Assembly: GCA_963926405.1 (NCBI GenBank)
Contig: CAWUXI010000098.1
Location: forward strand, 1 to 5,918
DNA: 5,918 nt
Source of the DNA: CALSMU01 sp963926405
Lineage (GTDB): Bacteria > Bacteroidota > Bacteroidia > Flavobacteriales_D > Parvicellaceae
Reading direction: 5' to 3'
Below are positions 1 through 5,918 of the stretch, piece by piece. The notes under the pieces are model-generated. The model saw only the letters and a program-made list of their open reading frames with translations, was not told the DNA's origin and did not search any database. A program made the translations under genes and the position numbers. Numbering within the stretch: position 1 is the first letter of the stretch; each line of letters starts with the position of its first letter.

Positions 1-195
1 TTTAAAATCAGTCATTGCACCGATTCCAAATCCCATCTTTATTCCTCCTGACTCAAATTTACCAGGTTTATCCGGTTTTAACCAATTGAAAGAAGGTTCT
101 ATTTTTAAGCCAAAGCGAAAGTCTTTGTCATTACCTTGTGCATTAGCATTAAGGATTAACCCCAATAACATTAACACGGTTATTATCTTTTTCAT
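1..195 (-). CDS. Outer-membrane beta-barrel protein, N-terminal part
   Basis: Read on the minus strand from the ATG at 195, the frame is open for 65 codons and runs off the left edge, so the C-terminus is missing. The first 20 or so residues form a signal peptide (MKKIITVLMLLGLILNANAQ), with cleavage expected after the NANA stretch. The mature start contains FRFGLKIEPSFNWLKPD and then a glycine-rich strand (GGIKMGFGIGAMTDF). This alternation fits the first strands of the small outer-membrane barrels common in Bacteroidota (the OMP_b-brl_2 type, usually a little over 200 residues). It does not look like PorT, whose N-terminus I remember differently. A -7 promoter box lies 25-32 bases upstream. 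It is transcribed divergently from gldB. Barrel assignment is by family resemblance; function is unknown. Confidence 0.8.
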   Translation of the reverse strand, partial: MKKIITVLMLLGLILNANAQGNDKDFRFGLKIEPSFNWLKPDKPGKFESGGIKMGFGIGAMTDFK

Positions 196-219
196 AATTA
201 TTTCTTAATTATCTTATTA

Positions 220-227
220 CAAACATA
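220..227 (-). promoter_or_regulatory. Bacteroidota -7 box for the leftward barrel gene
   Basis: On the minus strand this reads TATGTTTG, a full match to the Bacteroidota primary sigma factor -7 consensus TAnnTTTG. It ends 25 bases before the ATG at 195, which is a usual leader length. I found no convincing -33 TTG at the expected spacing, so the call rests on the -7 box and its position in a divergent intergenic region. A forward-strand counterpart for gldB is weaker: TAATTTG at 293-299 lacks one T. Confidence 0.4.
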
Positions 228-317
228 ATCAATTTTTAATTTCATACGCTTAAGATTGATACAGAAGTACCTTCTATCGTTATAAATTGTACTAATTTGC
301 ACCACAAAACAAGCTTT

Positions 318-1325
318 ATGCTAAACAAGATACTATTAACACCTCTATTAACGCTAATTCTATTTAGCTGCGCATCCGATCCTCTTAATGTTGACACATC
401 GTCAATTGAGGTAGAAATAAAGGTAGAAAGAATGGAACAAGAACTATTCCGCCCAGAATCCAATAGCAGTAAAGAAAACCATCATTATTTACTAGAAAAA
501 TATGGGGCTTTGTATCAATTGTTTTTTGAAAGTATGCTAGGAGAAGGTTCGGTTAATGACCCCATGGCATCAACATATTTAGAAAAATTCATGGAAAACA
601 AAGACATGCAAAATTTTTACCTTGAAATTGACACAAAATTTAATGACTTTAGTGCTTACGAAACTGAATTCATAGAAGCTTACAAGCATTATAAATACTA
701 TTTCCCAGATAGTACAATTCCAGAAATCATAACATTTTACTCTAACTTTAATGCGAATGCATTTCCACTTGGAAATCAATTAGGAATAGGACTAGACATG
801 TACTTAGGCACTGACAATGAAATTGTAAAAAGCATTCCAACCGCATCGTTACCGCAATTTATTAAAGATAAAATGGATTCAAAATTTTTAGTTGCGGATG
901 GTATCAAATATTGGCTTTTTAATCGGTTTTTCGAGGAGGACAATCACAATTTCTTAGCCGAAATAATATCTTCAGGCAAAATCATGTACTTAATGGATGC
1001 CATTCTACCTAATAAAAGTGATGCAATTAAAATGGGATATACCGAAGAAGAAATAACCTGGTGTAAAACAAATGAACTGAATATTTGGGAAATATTAATA
1101 AATGAAGAATTACTTTATTCCAAAGACAAAAAGAAGATTGCTCAGTTTACTACTAATGGACCTTTCACAAAAGGGCTTCCAGAAGAATCACCGTCTATGG
1201 TTGGAATTTGGATAGGGTGGCAAATGGTTAAAGATTATGTAGAAAATACTGGTGTAAGTGTAGTAGATTTGCTTGCTGAAACAAATCATAGAAAAATATT
1301 AACATCATACGATCCAAATGAGTAA
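318..1325 (+). CDS. gldB: Gliding motility lipoprotein GldB
   Basis: GldB is a cell-envelope protein required for gliding in Flavobacterium johnsoniae; its biochemical activity is not established. I start it at the ATG at 318 (335 residues) rather than the in-frame TTG at 297. The ATG gives a compact lipoprotein signal peptide, MLNKILLTPLLTLILFSC, with lipobox LFSC and lipidated Cys18. Family landmarks follow: YKHYKYYFPDSTIPEI at about 122-137, a GIGLDMYLGTD segment at 156-166, GKIMYLMDAILP at 220-231, a GYTEEEITWCK helix at 240-250, and SPSMVGIWIGWQMVKDYVEN at 291-310, the strongest signature. The length is normal for the family. No HExxH metal-binding motif is present. The stop overlaps the start of gldC by 8 bases (ATGAGTAA), so the two genes are almost certainly cotranscribed and translationally coupled. 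I see no Shine-Dalgarno sequence, as is usual in this phylum. Confidence 0.95.
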   Translation: MLNKILLTPLLTLILFSCASDPLNVDTSSIEVEIKVERMEQELFRPESNSSKENHHYLLEKYGALYQLFFESMLGEGSVNDPMASTYLEKFMENKDMQNFYLEIDTKFNDFSAYETEFIEAYKHYKYYFPDSTIPEIITFYSNFNANAFPLGNQLGIGLDMYLGTDNEIVKSIPTASLPQFIKDKMDSKFLVADGIKYWLFNRFFEEDNHNFLAEIISSGKIMYLMDAILPNKSDAIKMGYTEEEITWCKTNELNIWEILINEELLYSKDKKKIAQFTTNGPFTKGLPEESPSMVGIWIGWQMVKDYVENTGVSVVDLLAETNHRKILTSYDPNE

Positions 1326-1665
1326 ACAAAACAACATTAATATTACCGTGGACTTAGACGCAAACAAAGTCCCTGAGAAAATAACATGGAATTCAACCGA
1401 CCTTGATGGAACTAAAAATGCCAAAGCAATGTTGCTTTCCCTTTGGGACAGCAAGGACATGAACACTATGAACATTGACCTTTGGACTAAAGATATGTCT
1501 GTTGAAGAAATGAGTAAATTCTTTTTCCAAACCTATATTACCATGGTTGAAACTTTTGAAAAAGCAACAAATGAAGACCAAATGGCTATGGCTATGAGGG
1601 ATTTTGCTGAGTTTTTTGGAGAGAAGATGAAGGTTATCCAACCGACTGGAAAGTTTGACAAATAA
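1318..1665 (+). CDS. gldC: Gliding motility protein GldC
   Basis: This is a 115-residue acidic protein with no signal peptide or membrane segment, so probably soluble and cytoplasmic. It matches GldC along its length: an N-terminal strand (INITVDLDANKVPEKITW, 7-24), the AKAMLLSLWDSKD segment (35-47), the IDLWTKDM motif (53-60), and a helical C-terminal half with MSKFFFQTYITMVETFEKAT (65-84) and DFAEFFGEKM (95-104). In Flavobacterium johnsoniae gldC lies directly after gldB, and its loss reduces colony spreading rather than abolishing gliding; its molecular role is unknown. Here it starts inside the end of gldB with an 8-base overlap. The frame stays open for 37 codons after the stop, as far as a TGA at 1777-1779; I regard that as spacer and not as part of the protein, because GldC normally ends about here. 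Confidence 0.95.
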   Translation: MSKQNNINITVDLDANKVPEKITWNSTDLDGTKNAKAMLLSLWDSKDMNTMNIDLWTKDMSVEEMSKFFFQTYITMVETFEKATNEDQMAMAMRDFAEFFGEKMKVIQPTGKFDK

Positions 1666-1707
1666 GAGCCTGCCCATAATGTCCAATATTTTCGTTCTGC
1701 TCAGCAC

Positions 1708-1745
1708 AAAAAATGCTCATTTACCAATGTAAATTGCGCTTTTTT
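1708..1745 (+). terminator. Terminator-like inverted repeat after gldC
   Basis: A perfect 6-bp stem (ATTTAC 1719-1724 with GTAAAT 1729-1734, loop CAAT) is flanked by an imperfect GC step and then by AAAAAA (1708-1713) opposite TTTTTT (1740-1745). The run of six T directly after the stem fits intrinsic termination of gldBC, and the opposite A/T runs would allow it to work in either direction. The stem is AT-rich and has an internal loop, so it is weak by Escherichia coli standards. It lies 43-80 bases after the gldC stop and 62 bases before trmB, separating the two units. Confidence 0.5.
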
Positions 1746-1807
1746 GAACTATCGCTCGCCTCAATCATTAACATTATGACTCAAGCTTTATAAACAGATA
1801 TTATTAA

Positions 1808-2485
1808 ATGGGAAAAGATAAGCTAAAACGATTCGCGGAGATAGAAACATTTGACAATGTTATTCAACCATCAATGGATGAAGTTCTAAATGGTTTCTCT
1901 CTAAAAGGCAATTGGCATAAAAAACATTTTAAAAATGAAAACCCAATTGTTTTAGAATTAGGTTGTGGAAAAGGAGAATATACAGTTGGAATGGCTAAAA
2001 TGTTTCCTGATAAAAACTTTATCGGAGTTGACATTAAAGGCTCTAGGATGTGGAAAGGAGCTAAAACATCAATAGAGGCAGGCATAAACAACACTGCTTT
2101 TTTAAGGTCCAAAGTTGACTTTATAGAAAAATTATTTGGAGAAGCTGAAGTTTCTGAAATCTGGTTAACCTTTTCAGATCCACAACCTAAAAAACCTAGA
2201 AAAAGATTAACATCACCACTCTTTATAGCTCGTTACTTACAACTTCTTAAACCTAAAGGAACAATCAACCTGAAATGTGACAGTGATTTACTTTTTGAAT
2301 ATACGCTTGAACAAATACAGGAATATAAATACGATAAACAAGAGACATCATGGGATGTATACAATGAGTTTATGAACCGAACGGATCAAGCAACAAAAGA
2401 TTTAATGAATATCCGCACCTTTTACGAACAAAAATGGATTGAAGAAGGAAGAACGATTAAGTATTGTCGATTTGCTATTTCGTAA
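1808..2485 (+). CDS. trmB: tRNA (guanine-46-N7)-methyltransferase TrmB
   Basis: TrmB uses S-adenosylmethionine to form m7G at position 46 in the variable loop of tRNAs, in the cytoplasm. The 225-residue product has the normal length and the class I methyltransferase order. The SAM-binding motif ELGCGKGEYT is at 50-59 and the acidic motif II region FIGVDIKGSRMWKGA at 71-85. The family motif IWLTFSDPQPKKPRKRLTSP is at 118-137, and the C-terminal TxxE motif appears as TFYEQKW at 204-210. The usual FPDP of this family reads FSDP here, with the catalytically important Asp retained (residue 124). The ATG at 1808 is the natural start because the N-terminus MGKDKLKRFAE is typical of Bacteroidota TrmB proteins. 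It follows gldC by 142 bases with a terminator-like repeat between, so it is probably an independent unit. Confidence 0.95.
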   Translation: MGKDKLKRFAEIETFDNVIQPSMDEVLNGFSLKGNWHKKHFKNENPIVLELGCGKGEYTVGMAKMFPDKNFIGVDIKGSRMWKGAKTSIEAGINNTAFLRSKVDFIEKLFGEAEVSEIWLTFSDPQPKKPRKRLTSPLFIARYLQLLKPKGTINLKCDSDLLFEYTLEQIQEYKYDKQETSWDVYNEFMNRTDQATKDLMNIRTFYEQKWIEEGRTIKYCRFAIS

Positions 2486-2583
2486 GTTTATATAGTCATT
2501 TTATCATATCCGTATAATGCAACACCATTTTTAGAAATATTCTAACTACATTAGAAGCTATTATTACGCAACAATTGTAATTC

Positions 2584-3399
2584 ATGAAAAAGTTTTTATT
2601 GTTATTAATGTATTTTCCAACTTTTATTTTTGCTGGAAATGACAACATTCACTTTGGGGGAAGATCAGCAGGGATGGGACATGCTTCAGTTACACTAAGT
2701 GATGTATGGAGTTCTCACCATAATCAAGCTGGACTTGGATGGTTAACGAAAGCAGAAGCAGGTGTGTTTGCTCAAAACAGATTTCTCGTTAAAGAAATGA
2801 ATTATATAGGATTTGCTTATGCTCATCCGGTAAAGTCGGGTGCTTTGGCTCTGTCATTTACCAATTTTGGTTATTCGCAATATGGAGAAAGCAAACTTGG
2901 GTTAGCATATGGCTTACGGTTTAGTTCCCGAATTACAGGTGGGGTTCAAATTAATTATCACAATACGCGTATAGGAAACAGTTATGGATCAGCATCGGTC
3001 CTTTCTGCCGAAATGGGACTGCAGGCAAAACTAACCTCTAAATTAGAATTAGGATTGCATCTATTTAATCCAACACAAGCAAAACTAAACGACTTTAACG
3101 ATGAAAGAATTCCTACAATTATGCGACTTGGAATGGCTTACACTTTTTCTGACAAAGTATTTATTACACTTGAGGCAGAAAAAGACATTGATTTTGCTGC
3201 CAACTTTAAAGCAGGAATTGAATACAAAGCCAATGACAAAATATATTTAAGAGGTGGTATTGGAGCTGGTCCCACTGCTGCTACTTTTGGTGTCGGGGTT
3301 TATCACAAGGGATTAAAACTTGACCTTGCCTCTTCCTATCATCAAGTTTTAGGGTTCATTCCAGAAGTTTCATTGACCTATGTTTTTGAAAAGAATTAA
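2584..3399 (+). CDS. PorV/PorQ (FadL-like) outer-membrane beta-barrel protein
   Basis: The 271-residue product begins with a signal peptide, MKKFLLLLMYFPTFIFA, with cleavage expected after Ala17. Directly after it comes the N-terminal signature of the PorV/PorQ/UPF0164 barrel group: GGRSAGMGHASVTLSD at 25-40, then the N-x-AGL element (NQAGL) at 47-51, where the group usually has NPAGL. The rest is a series of short amphipathic strands with aromatic girdle residues, ending EVSLTYVFEKN. It is shorter than true PorV and PorQ, and its start does not match the PorQ I know, so I do not assign a T9SS component symbol. Its stop codon shares a base with the next start (TAATG), which implies coupled expression with the HhH-barrel gene. 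A role as a partner, transporter or stabiliser of that protein is inference. The upstream 98 bases are AT-rich and show no clear promoter motif. Confidence 0.8.
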   Translation: MKKFLLLLMYFPTFIFAGNDNIHFGGRSAGMGHASVTLSDVWSSHHNQAGLGWLTKAEAGVFAQNRFLVKEMNYIGFAYAHPVKSGALALSFTNFGYSQYGESKLGLAYGLRFSSRITGGVQINYHNTRIGNSYGSASVLSAEMGLQAKLTSKLELGLHLFNPTQAKLNDFNDERIPTIMRLGMAYTFSDKVFITLEAEKDIDFAANFKAGIEYKANDKIYLRGGIGAGPTAATFGVGVYHKGLKLDLASSYHQVLGFIPEVSLTYVFEKN

Positions 3400-5579
3400 T
3401 GACGAATTTTTTTCAAATATTGCTCTTGTGTATTTGCTTTCTTTTTGGAAATAATATCCTTTCTCAGCAAGGACACAAATTAGAATATGAAGCGCAAAAG
3501 AGTTTTGTTATCGAACAAAGTATCGAAATGATTGCCGAAAATTCTGAATCCGAAGACGCGGATTATACAACATTATTTGATTTACTTAGTATTTTCTATG
3601 ACAGGCCAATAAACTTAAATCATCAAGAAATAAAAAGTGACTTACAGCAAATAAGGTTATTATCCGACTTTCAAATTGACAATTTACTGACTCATATTGA
3701 GAAAAATGGTAAATTAATGGCTATTTATGAACTACAATCCATCGATGGATTTGACCCACAAACAATAAGGAATGTTATGCCTTTTGTTGCAGTTAATACT
3801 GAGTTTTATTCTCCTCATATTTCTATAGATGATATGTTTAAAAGTGCTACAAATGAAATTTTCATTCGCTATTCTCGTGTTCTGGAAGAGCAGGATGGAT
3901 TCTACGACCAAGATCGGTTGACTGAATTATATGGCTCTGAAACTGCTGCTGATTCTGCATGGAAAGCGAGCCCCAACAGCCGAACATTGGGTTCTCAAGA
4001 CAAATTATACATGCGTTACCGGTTTAAGTTCTTAACTAATTTAAGTATTGGATTTACCATGGAAAAAGACGCCGGTGAATCGTTTCTTGGCAATAAGAAA
4101 GCAGACGAATTATTTGGCATAAAGTCGAGAAAAGGGTTTGACTATTATTCTGCTCACTTCTACATTAAAAATATTGGAAAAATAAAAGCCTTAGCAGTAG
4201 GAGACTACCATGTTCAATTTGGTCAAGGATTAACATTTTGGTCTGGGTTGGCTTTTGGAAAGTCAACGAATATTATGTCTACAAAAAAAAATGCCTTAGG
4301 AATTAGACCCTATGCTTCGGTAGATGAAAATCTGTTTTTAAGAGGTGCTGCCGCTACGGTTGGATTAGGTAAATTTGAATTTACTGCCTTTGGGTCGAGG
4401 AAAAAGATTGACGCAAACATTAATCATGAGGATACGCTTACCACAATTGATGGGCCTAGCATCACATCTTTCCAAGCAACAGGTTTTCACACTACAGTTA
4501 GTGAATTAGAGGATAAAGACGCTATTGAAGAAACGCATATGGGAGGGCATGCTCGTTTTGTCACTAGAAAATTAAGTGTTGGCTTGACGGGAGCGCATTC
4601 TATATATGGCGGAAATTTAGAAAGAACTTTGCAGTACTACAATCAGTTTGATTTTAATAGCAACCAAAACACTGTCATGGGTGCCGATTATAGTCTCTTG
4701 CATCAAAACTTTAACTTCTTTGGAGAAGTTTCTCGAAGCGCAAATGGAGGTATGGCCCAGCTGCATGGAATGCTAGCCTCTTTAGACCCTAAATTGGCAT
4801 TGTCTGTATTGTATCGAAATTATGAAAAAGATTACCAATCATTACTTAGCACTGCCTTTGCTGAAAGCAGCAGAAATGTAAATGAAAAGGGTGTTTTTAT
4901 CGGCATAGAAGCAAAGCCAACAAAATATTGGATAGTGACTGCTTATGCAGATCAATTTACTTTTCCTTGGATGCGGTTTCAAACCGATCAACCAAATACT
5001 GGAGGAGCAGATTACATTCTGCAAACCAGGTACAAACCTAGTAGAGATTTAGATATGTATGTTAGAATTAGAAATCGAAACAAACCAAAAAACACAACAG
5101 AAGATTTAGACGATATCGATTTTGCAGTAAGGGTTGATCAGTGGAACATCCGTTACAATATTATTTACAAAATATCTGAATCTGTTCGACTTCGAAATCG
5201 AATTGAATACACTACATACAGAAGAGGTGAGAACGATAGAGAACAAGGATTTATAATTTACCAGGATGTAATGTATCAGCCTAAATCAAGTCCACTTTCT
5301 TTTTCCTTTCGGTATGCATTGTTTGATACCGATTCTTATAATTCAAGAATCTACAGTTACGAAAATGACGTACTATACTTCTTTAACATACCAGCTTATT
5401 CCAATAGAGGAACTAGAACTTATTTAACCGCTCGATATAAGGTTAGAAGAGGCATAGATGTTTGGTTGCGCTGGAGCCAATGGTATTATAACAATGTAAA
5501 TGTAATTGGCAGTGGGCAGAGTGAAATTATTGGAAATACAAAGACCGAAATTCGAGCACAAGTGAGGTTTGAGTTTTAG
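3399..5579 (+). CDS. Helix-hairpin-helix domain fused to a large outer-membrane beta-barrel
   Basis: The 726-residue product has a signal peptide (residues 1 to about 22, FLFGNNILS then QQ). A helical linker follows, then a ComEA-like HhH unit at about 70-132. That unit shows INLN at 71-74, DLQQIRLLSD at 81-90, NG at 103-104, YELQSIDGFD at 110-119 and PFVAV at 128-132. In ComEA proteins this pattern (VNINTA, LxxxPGIG, NGxF, IxGIG) binds DNA. Here the first hairpin has LLS where GIG is expected, and only the second keeps a glycine (DGF). From about 150 to the end the sequence is amphipathic strands rich in Tyr, Arg and Asp, with loops such as GDYHVQFGQGLTFWSGLAFG (268-287). It ends AQVRFEF, with a terminal Phe typical of BAM-assembled barrels. 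The HhH part should lie in the periplasm and the barrel in the outer membrane. Translation is coupled to the preceding barrel gene. DNA uptake is possible but unproven; a protein-interaction role is equally open. Confidence 0.8.
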   Translation: MTNFFQILLLCICFLFGNNILSQQGHKLEYEAQKSFVIEQSIEMIAENSESEDADYTTLFDLLSIFYDRPINLNHQEIKSDLQQIRLLSDFQIDNLLTHIEKNGKLMAIYELQSIDGFDPQTIRNVMPFVAVNTEFYSPHISIDDMFKSATNEIFIRYSRVLEEQDGFYDQDRLTELYGSETAADSAWKASPNSRTLGSQDKLYMRYRFKFLTNLSIGFTMEKDAGESFLGNKKADELFGIKSRKGFDYYSAHFYIKNIGKIKALAVGDYHVQFGQGLTFWSGLAFGKSTNIMSTKKNALGIRPYASVDENLFLRGAAATVGLGKFEFTAFGSRKKIDANINHEDTLTTIDGPSITSFQATGFHTTVSELEDKDAIEETHMGGHARFVTRKLSVGLTGAHSIYGGNLERTLQYYNQFDFNSNQNTVMGADYSLLHQNFNFFGEVSRSANGGMAQLHGMLASLDPKLALSVLYRNYEKDYQSLLSTAFAESSRNVNEKGVFIGIEAKPTKYWIVTAYADQFTFPWMRFQTDQPNTGGADYILQTRYKPSRDLDMYVRIRNRNKPKNTTEDLDDIDFAVRVDQWNIRYNIIYKISESVRLRNRIEYTTYRRGENDREQGFIIYQDVMYQPKSSPLSFSFRYALFDTDSYNSRIYSYENDVLYFFNIPAYSNRGTRTYLTARYKVRRGIDVWLRWSQWYYNNVNVIGSGQSEIIGNTKTEIRAQVRFEF

Positions 5580-5755
5580 CGCAGTAACCAATTCGTTTTT
5601 TTCCTTATAAAAGAAATGATATAATAAGGTGATTGAATTTATTCCGCTGACAACCTTACGCTTTATCTTAAAAGCCTTTCAAACCCTTATATGGAGGATG
5701 AAGCGTTATTAAATGATTCGGCACTAGCTACAATTATCACTCGTTGCAAATTAAA
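5580..5755. other. Convergent intergenic region, no confident gene
   Basis: This 176-bp stretch separates two convergent genes. It holds a run of seven T at 5596-5602 shortly after the HhH-barrel stop, and a 6-bp inverted repeat (CCTTAT 5603-5608, ATAAGG 5624-5629) with a 15-base loop and no following T-run. Neither makes a convincing terminator. From 5641 to 5750 the GC content is about 38% by hand count. A forward frame stays open from 5637 through 5837, antisense to the type B gene for its second half. I recognise no protein family in it. Confidence 0.4.
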
Positions 5756-5918
5756 TTATTTTAATAAAGTTACATGTCCAATGTATTCATGTGATTGCTT
5801 TGAAGAAGCATCTATACAAATTACTTTCCAGACATAAACATCTTGTTGGGACATAAGACCTTTATATTTTCCATCCCATCCTTGAGATGCGAGAGAAGTT
5901 TCAAAAATTAATTCTCCC
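5756..5918 (-). CDS. T9SS type B sorting domain (gliding motility-associated C-terminal tail), 3' end only
   Basis: Read on the minus strand from the right edge, the frame gives 53 residues and then a TAA stop at 5758-5756. The peptide contains GELIFETS, then GWDGKYKG, QQDVYVWKV and EYIGHVTLLK at the very end. This is the standard ending of the type B (CHU_C / gliding motility-associated) C-terminal domain, where GWDG-x-Y-x-G, DVYVWK and GHVTL(I/L)(R/K) are conserved. Proteins with this tail are exported across the outer membrane by the type IX secretion system, and many are large repeat-containing surface or secreted proteins. The body of the protein lies outside the window, so its activity cannot be told. 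It converges on the HhH-barrel gene with a 176-bp gap. Confidence 0.9.
   Translation of the reverse strand, partial: GELIFETSLASQGWDGKYKGLMSQQDVYVWKVICIDASSKQSHEYIGHVTLLK

Noticed and set aside
1..195. Assignment of the leftmost barrel as PorT
   Set aside because: The mature N-terminus does not match the PorT start that I recall from Flavobacteriia, so only the general barrel class is supported.
297..317. Upstream TTG start adding seven residues to GldB
   Set aside because: The extension places MHHKTSF before a complete lipoprotein signal peptide that begins naturally at the ATG at 318, and there is no ribosome-binding site to favour the TTG.
242..463. 73-codon minus-strand frame opposite the start of gldB
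   Set aside because: It overlaps the gldB signal peptide region on the other strand and has low-complexity Ser/Ile content typical of a shadow frame.
1393..1707. 104-codon minus-strand frame opposite gldC
   Set aside because: It lies almost wholly antisense to the well-supported gldC, and its product resembles no family I know.
2584..3399. Assignment as the T9SS component PorQ or PorV
   Set aside because: The N-terminal signature fits the wider barrel group, but the protein is too short and its neighbour is an HhH-barrel gene rather than porU or other T9SS genes.
5603..5629. CCTTAT/ATAAGG inverted repeat as a terminator of the HhH-barrel gene
   Set aside because: The stem is only six base pairs with a 15-base loop and has no T-run after it on either strand.
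5691..5837. 48-codon forward frame from an ATG at 5691
   Set aside because: It has no recognisable homology, half of it is antisense to the conserved type B domain, and it is short enough to be chance. It is kept only as part of the spacer observation.

Overview
The window looks like chromosomal DNA of a gliding or type IX secretion (T9SS) member of the Bacteroidota, most likely class Flavobacteriia. Three things point there. An adjacent, overlapping gldB-gldC pair is a hallmark of that phylum. The right edge carries the end of a T9SS type B (gliding motility-associated) C-terminal sorting domain. The DNA is AT-rich, its starts lack clear Shine-Dalgarno sequences, and one good Bacteroidota -7 box (TAnnTTTG) is visible.

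Layout, left to right. Positions 1-195 (minus strand) hold the N-terminal 65 residues of a small outer-membrane beta-barrel protein. A 122-bp divergent promoter region separates it from gldB (318-1325, lipoprotein) and gldC (1318-1665), which overlap by 8 bases. A 142-bp spacer with a terminator-like inverted repeat follows. Then comes trmB (1808-2485), the tRNA guanine-46 N7-methyltransferase. A 98-bp AT-rich spacer leads to a two-gene unit whose stop and start share one base (TAATG at 3397-3401). Its first gene (2584-3399) encodes a PorV/PorQ/FadL-like outer-membrane barrel. Its second (3399-5579) encodes a 726-residue protein with a ComEA-like helix-hairpin-helix (HhH) segment fused to a large predicted outer-membrane beta-barrel. 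The last gene (5756-5918, minus strand) converges on this unit and shows only its final 53 residues, a T9SS type B sorting tail.

The theme is the cell envelope: a gliding lipoprotein with its soluble partner, three outer-membrane barrels and one probable T9SS cargo. trmB is the only housekeeping gene. The most interesting element is the tightly coupled barrel plus HhH-barrel pair. It joins a domain type normally associated with DNA binding in competence to an outer-membrane barrel, although the first HhH hairpin is degenerate. Its function cannot be read from sequence alone. Two spacers (1666-1795 and 5641-5750) have clearly higher GC by hand count (about 37-38%) than the third (about 26%) and may be conserved or repeated intergenic elements.
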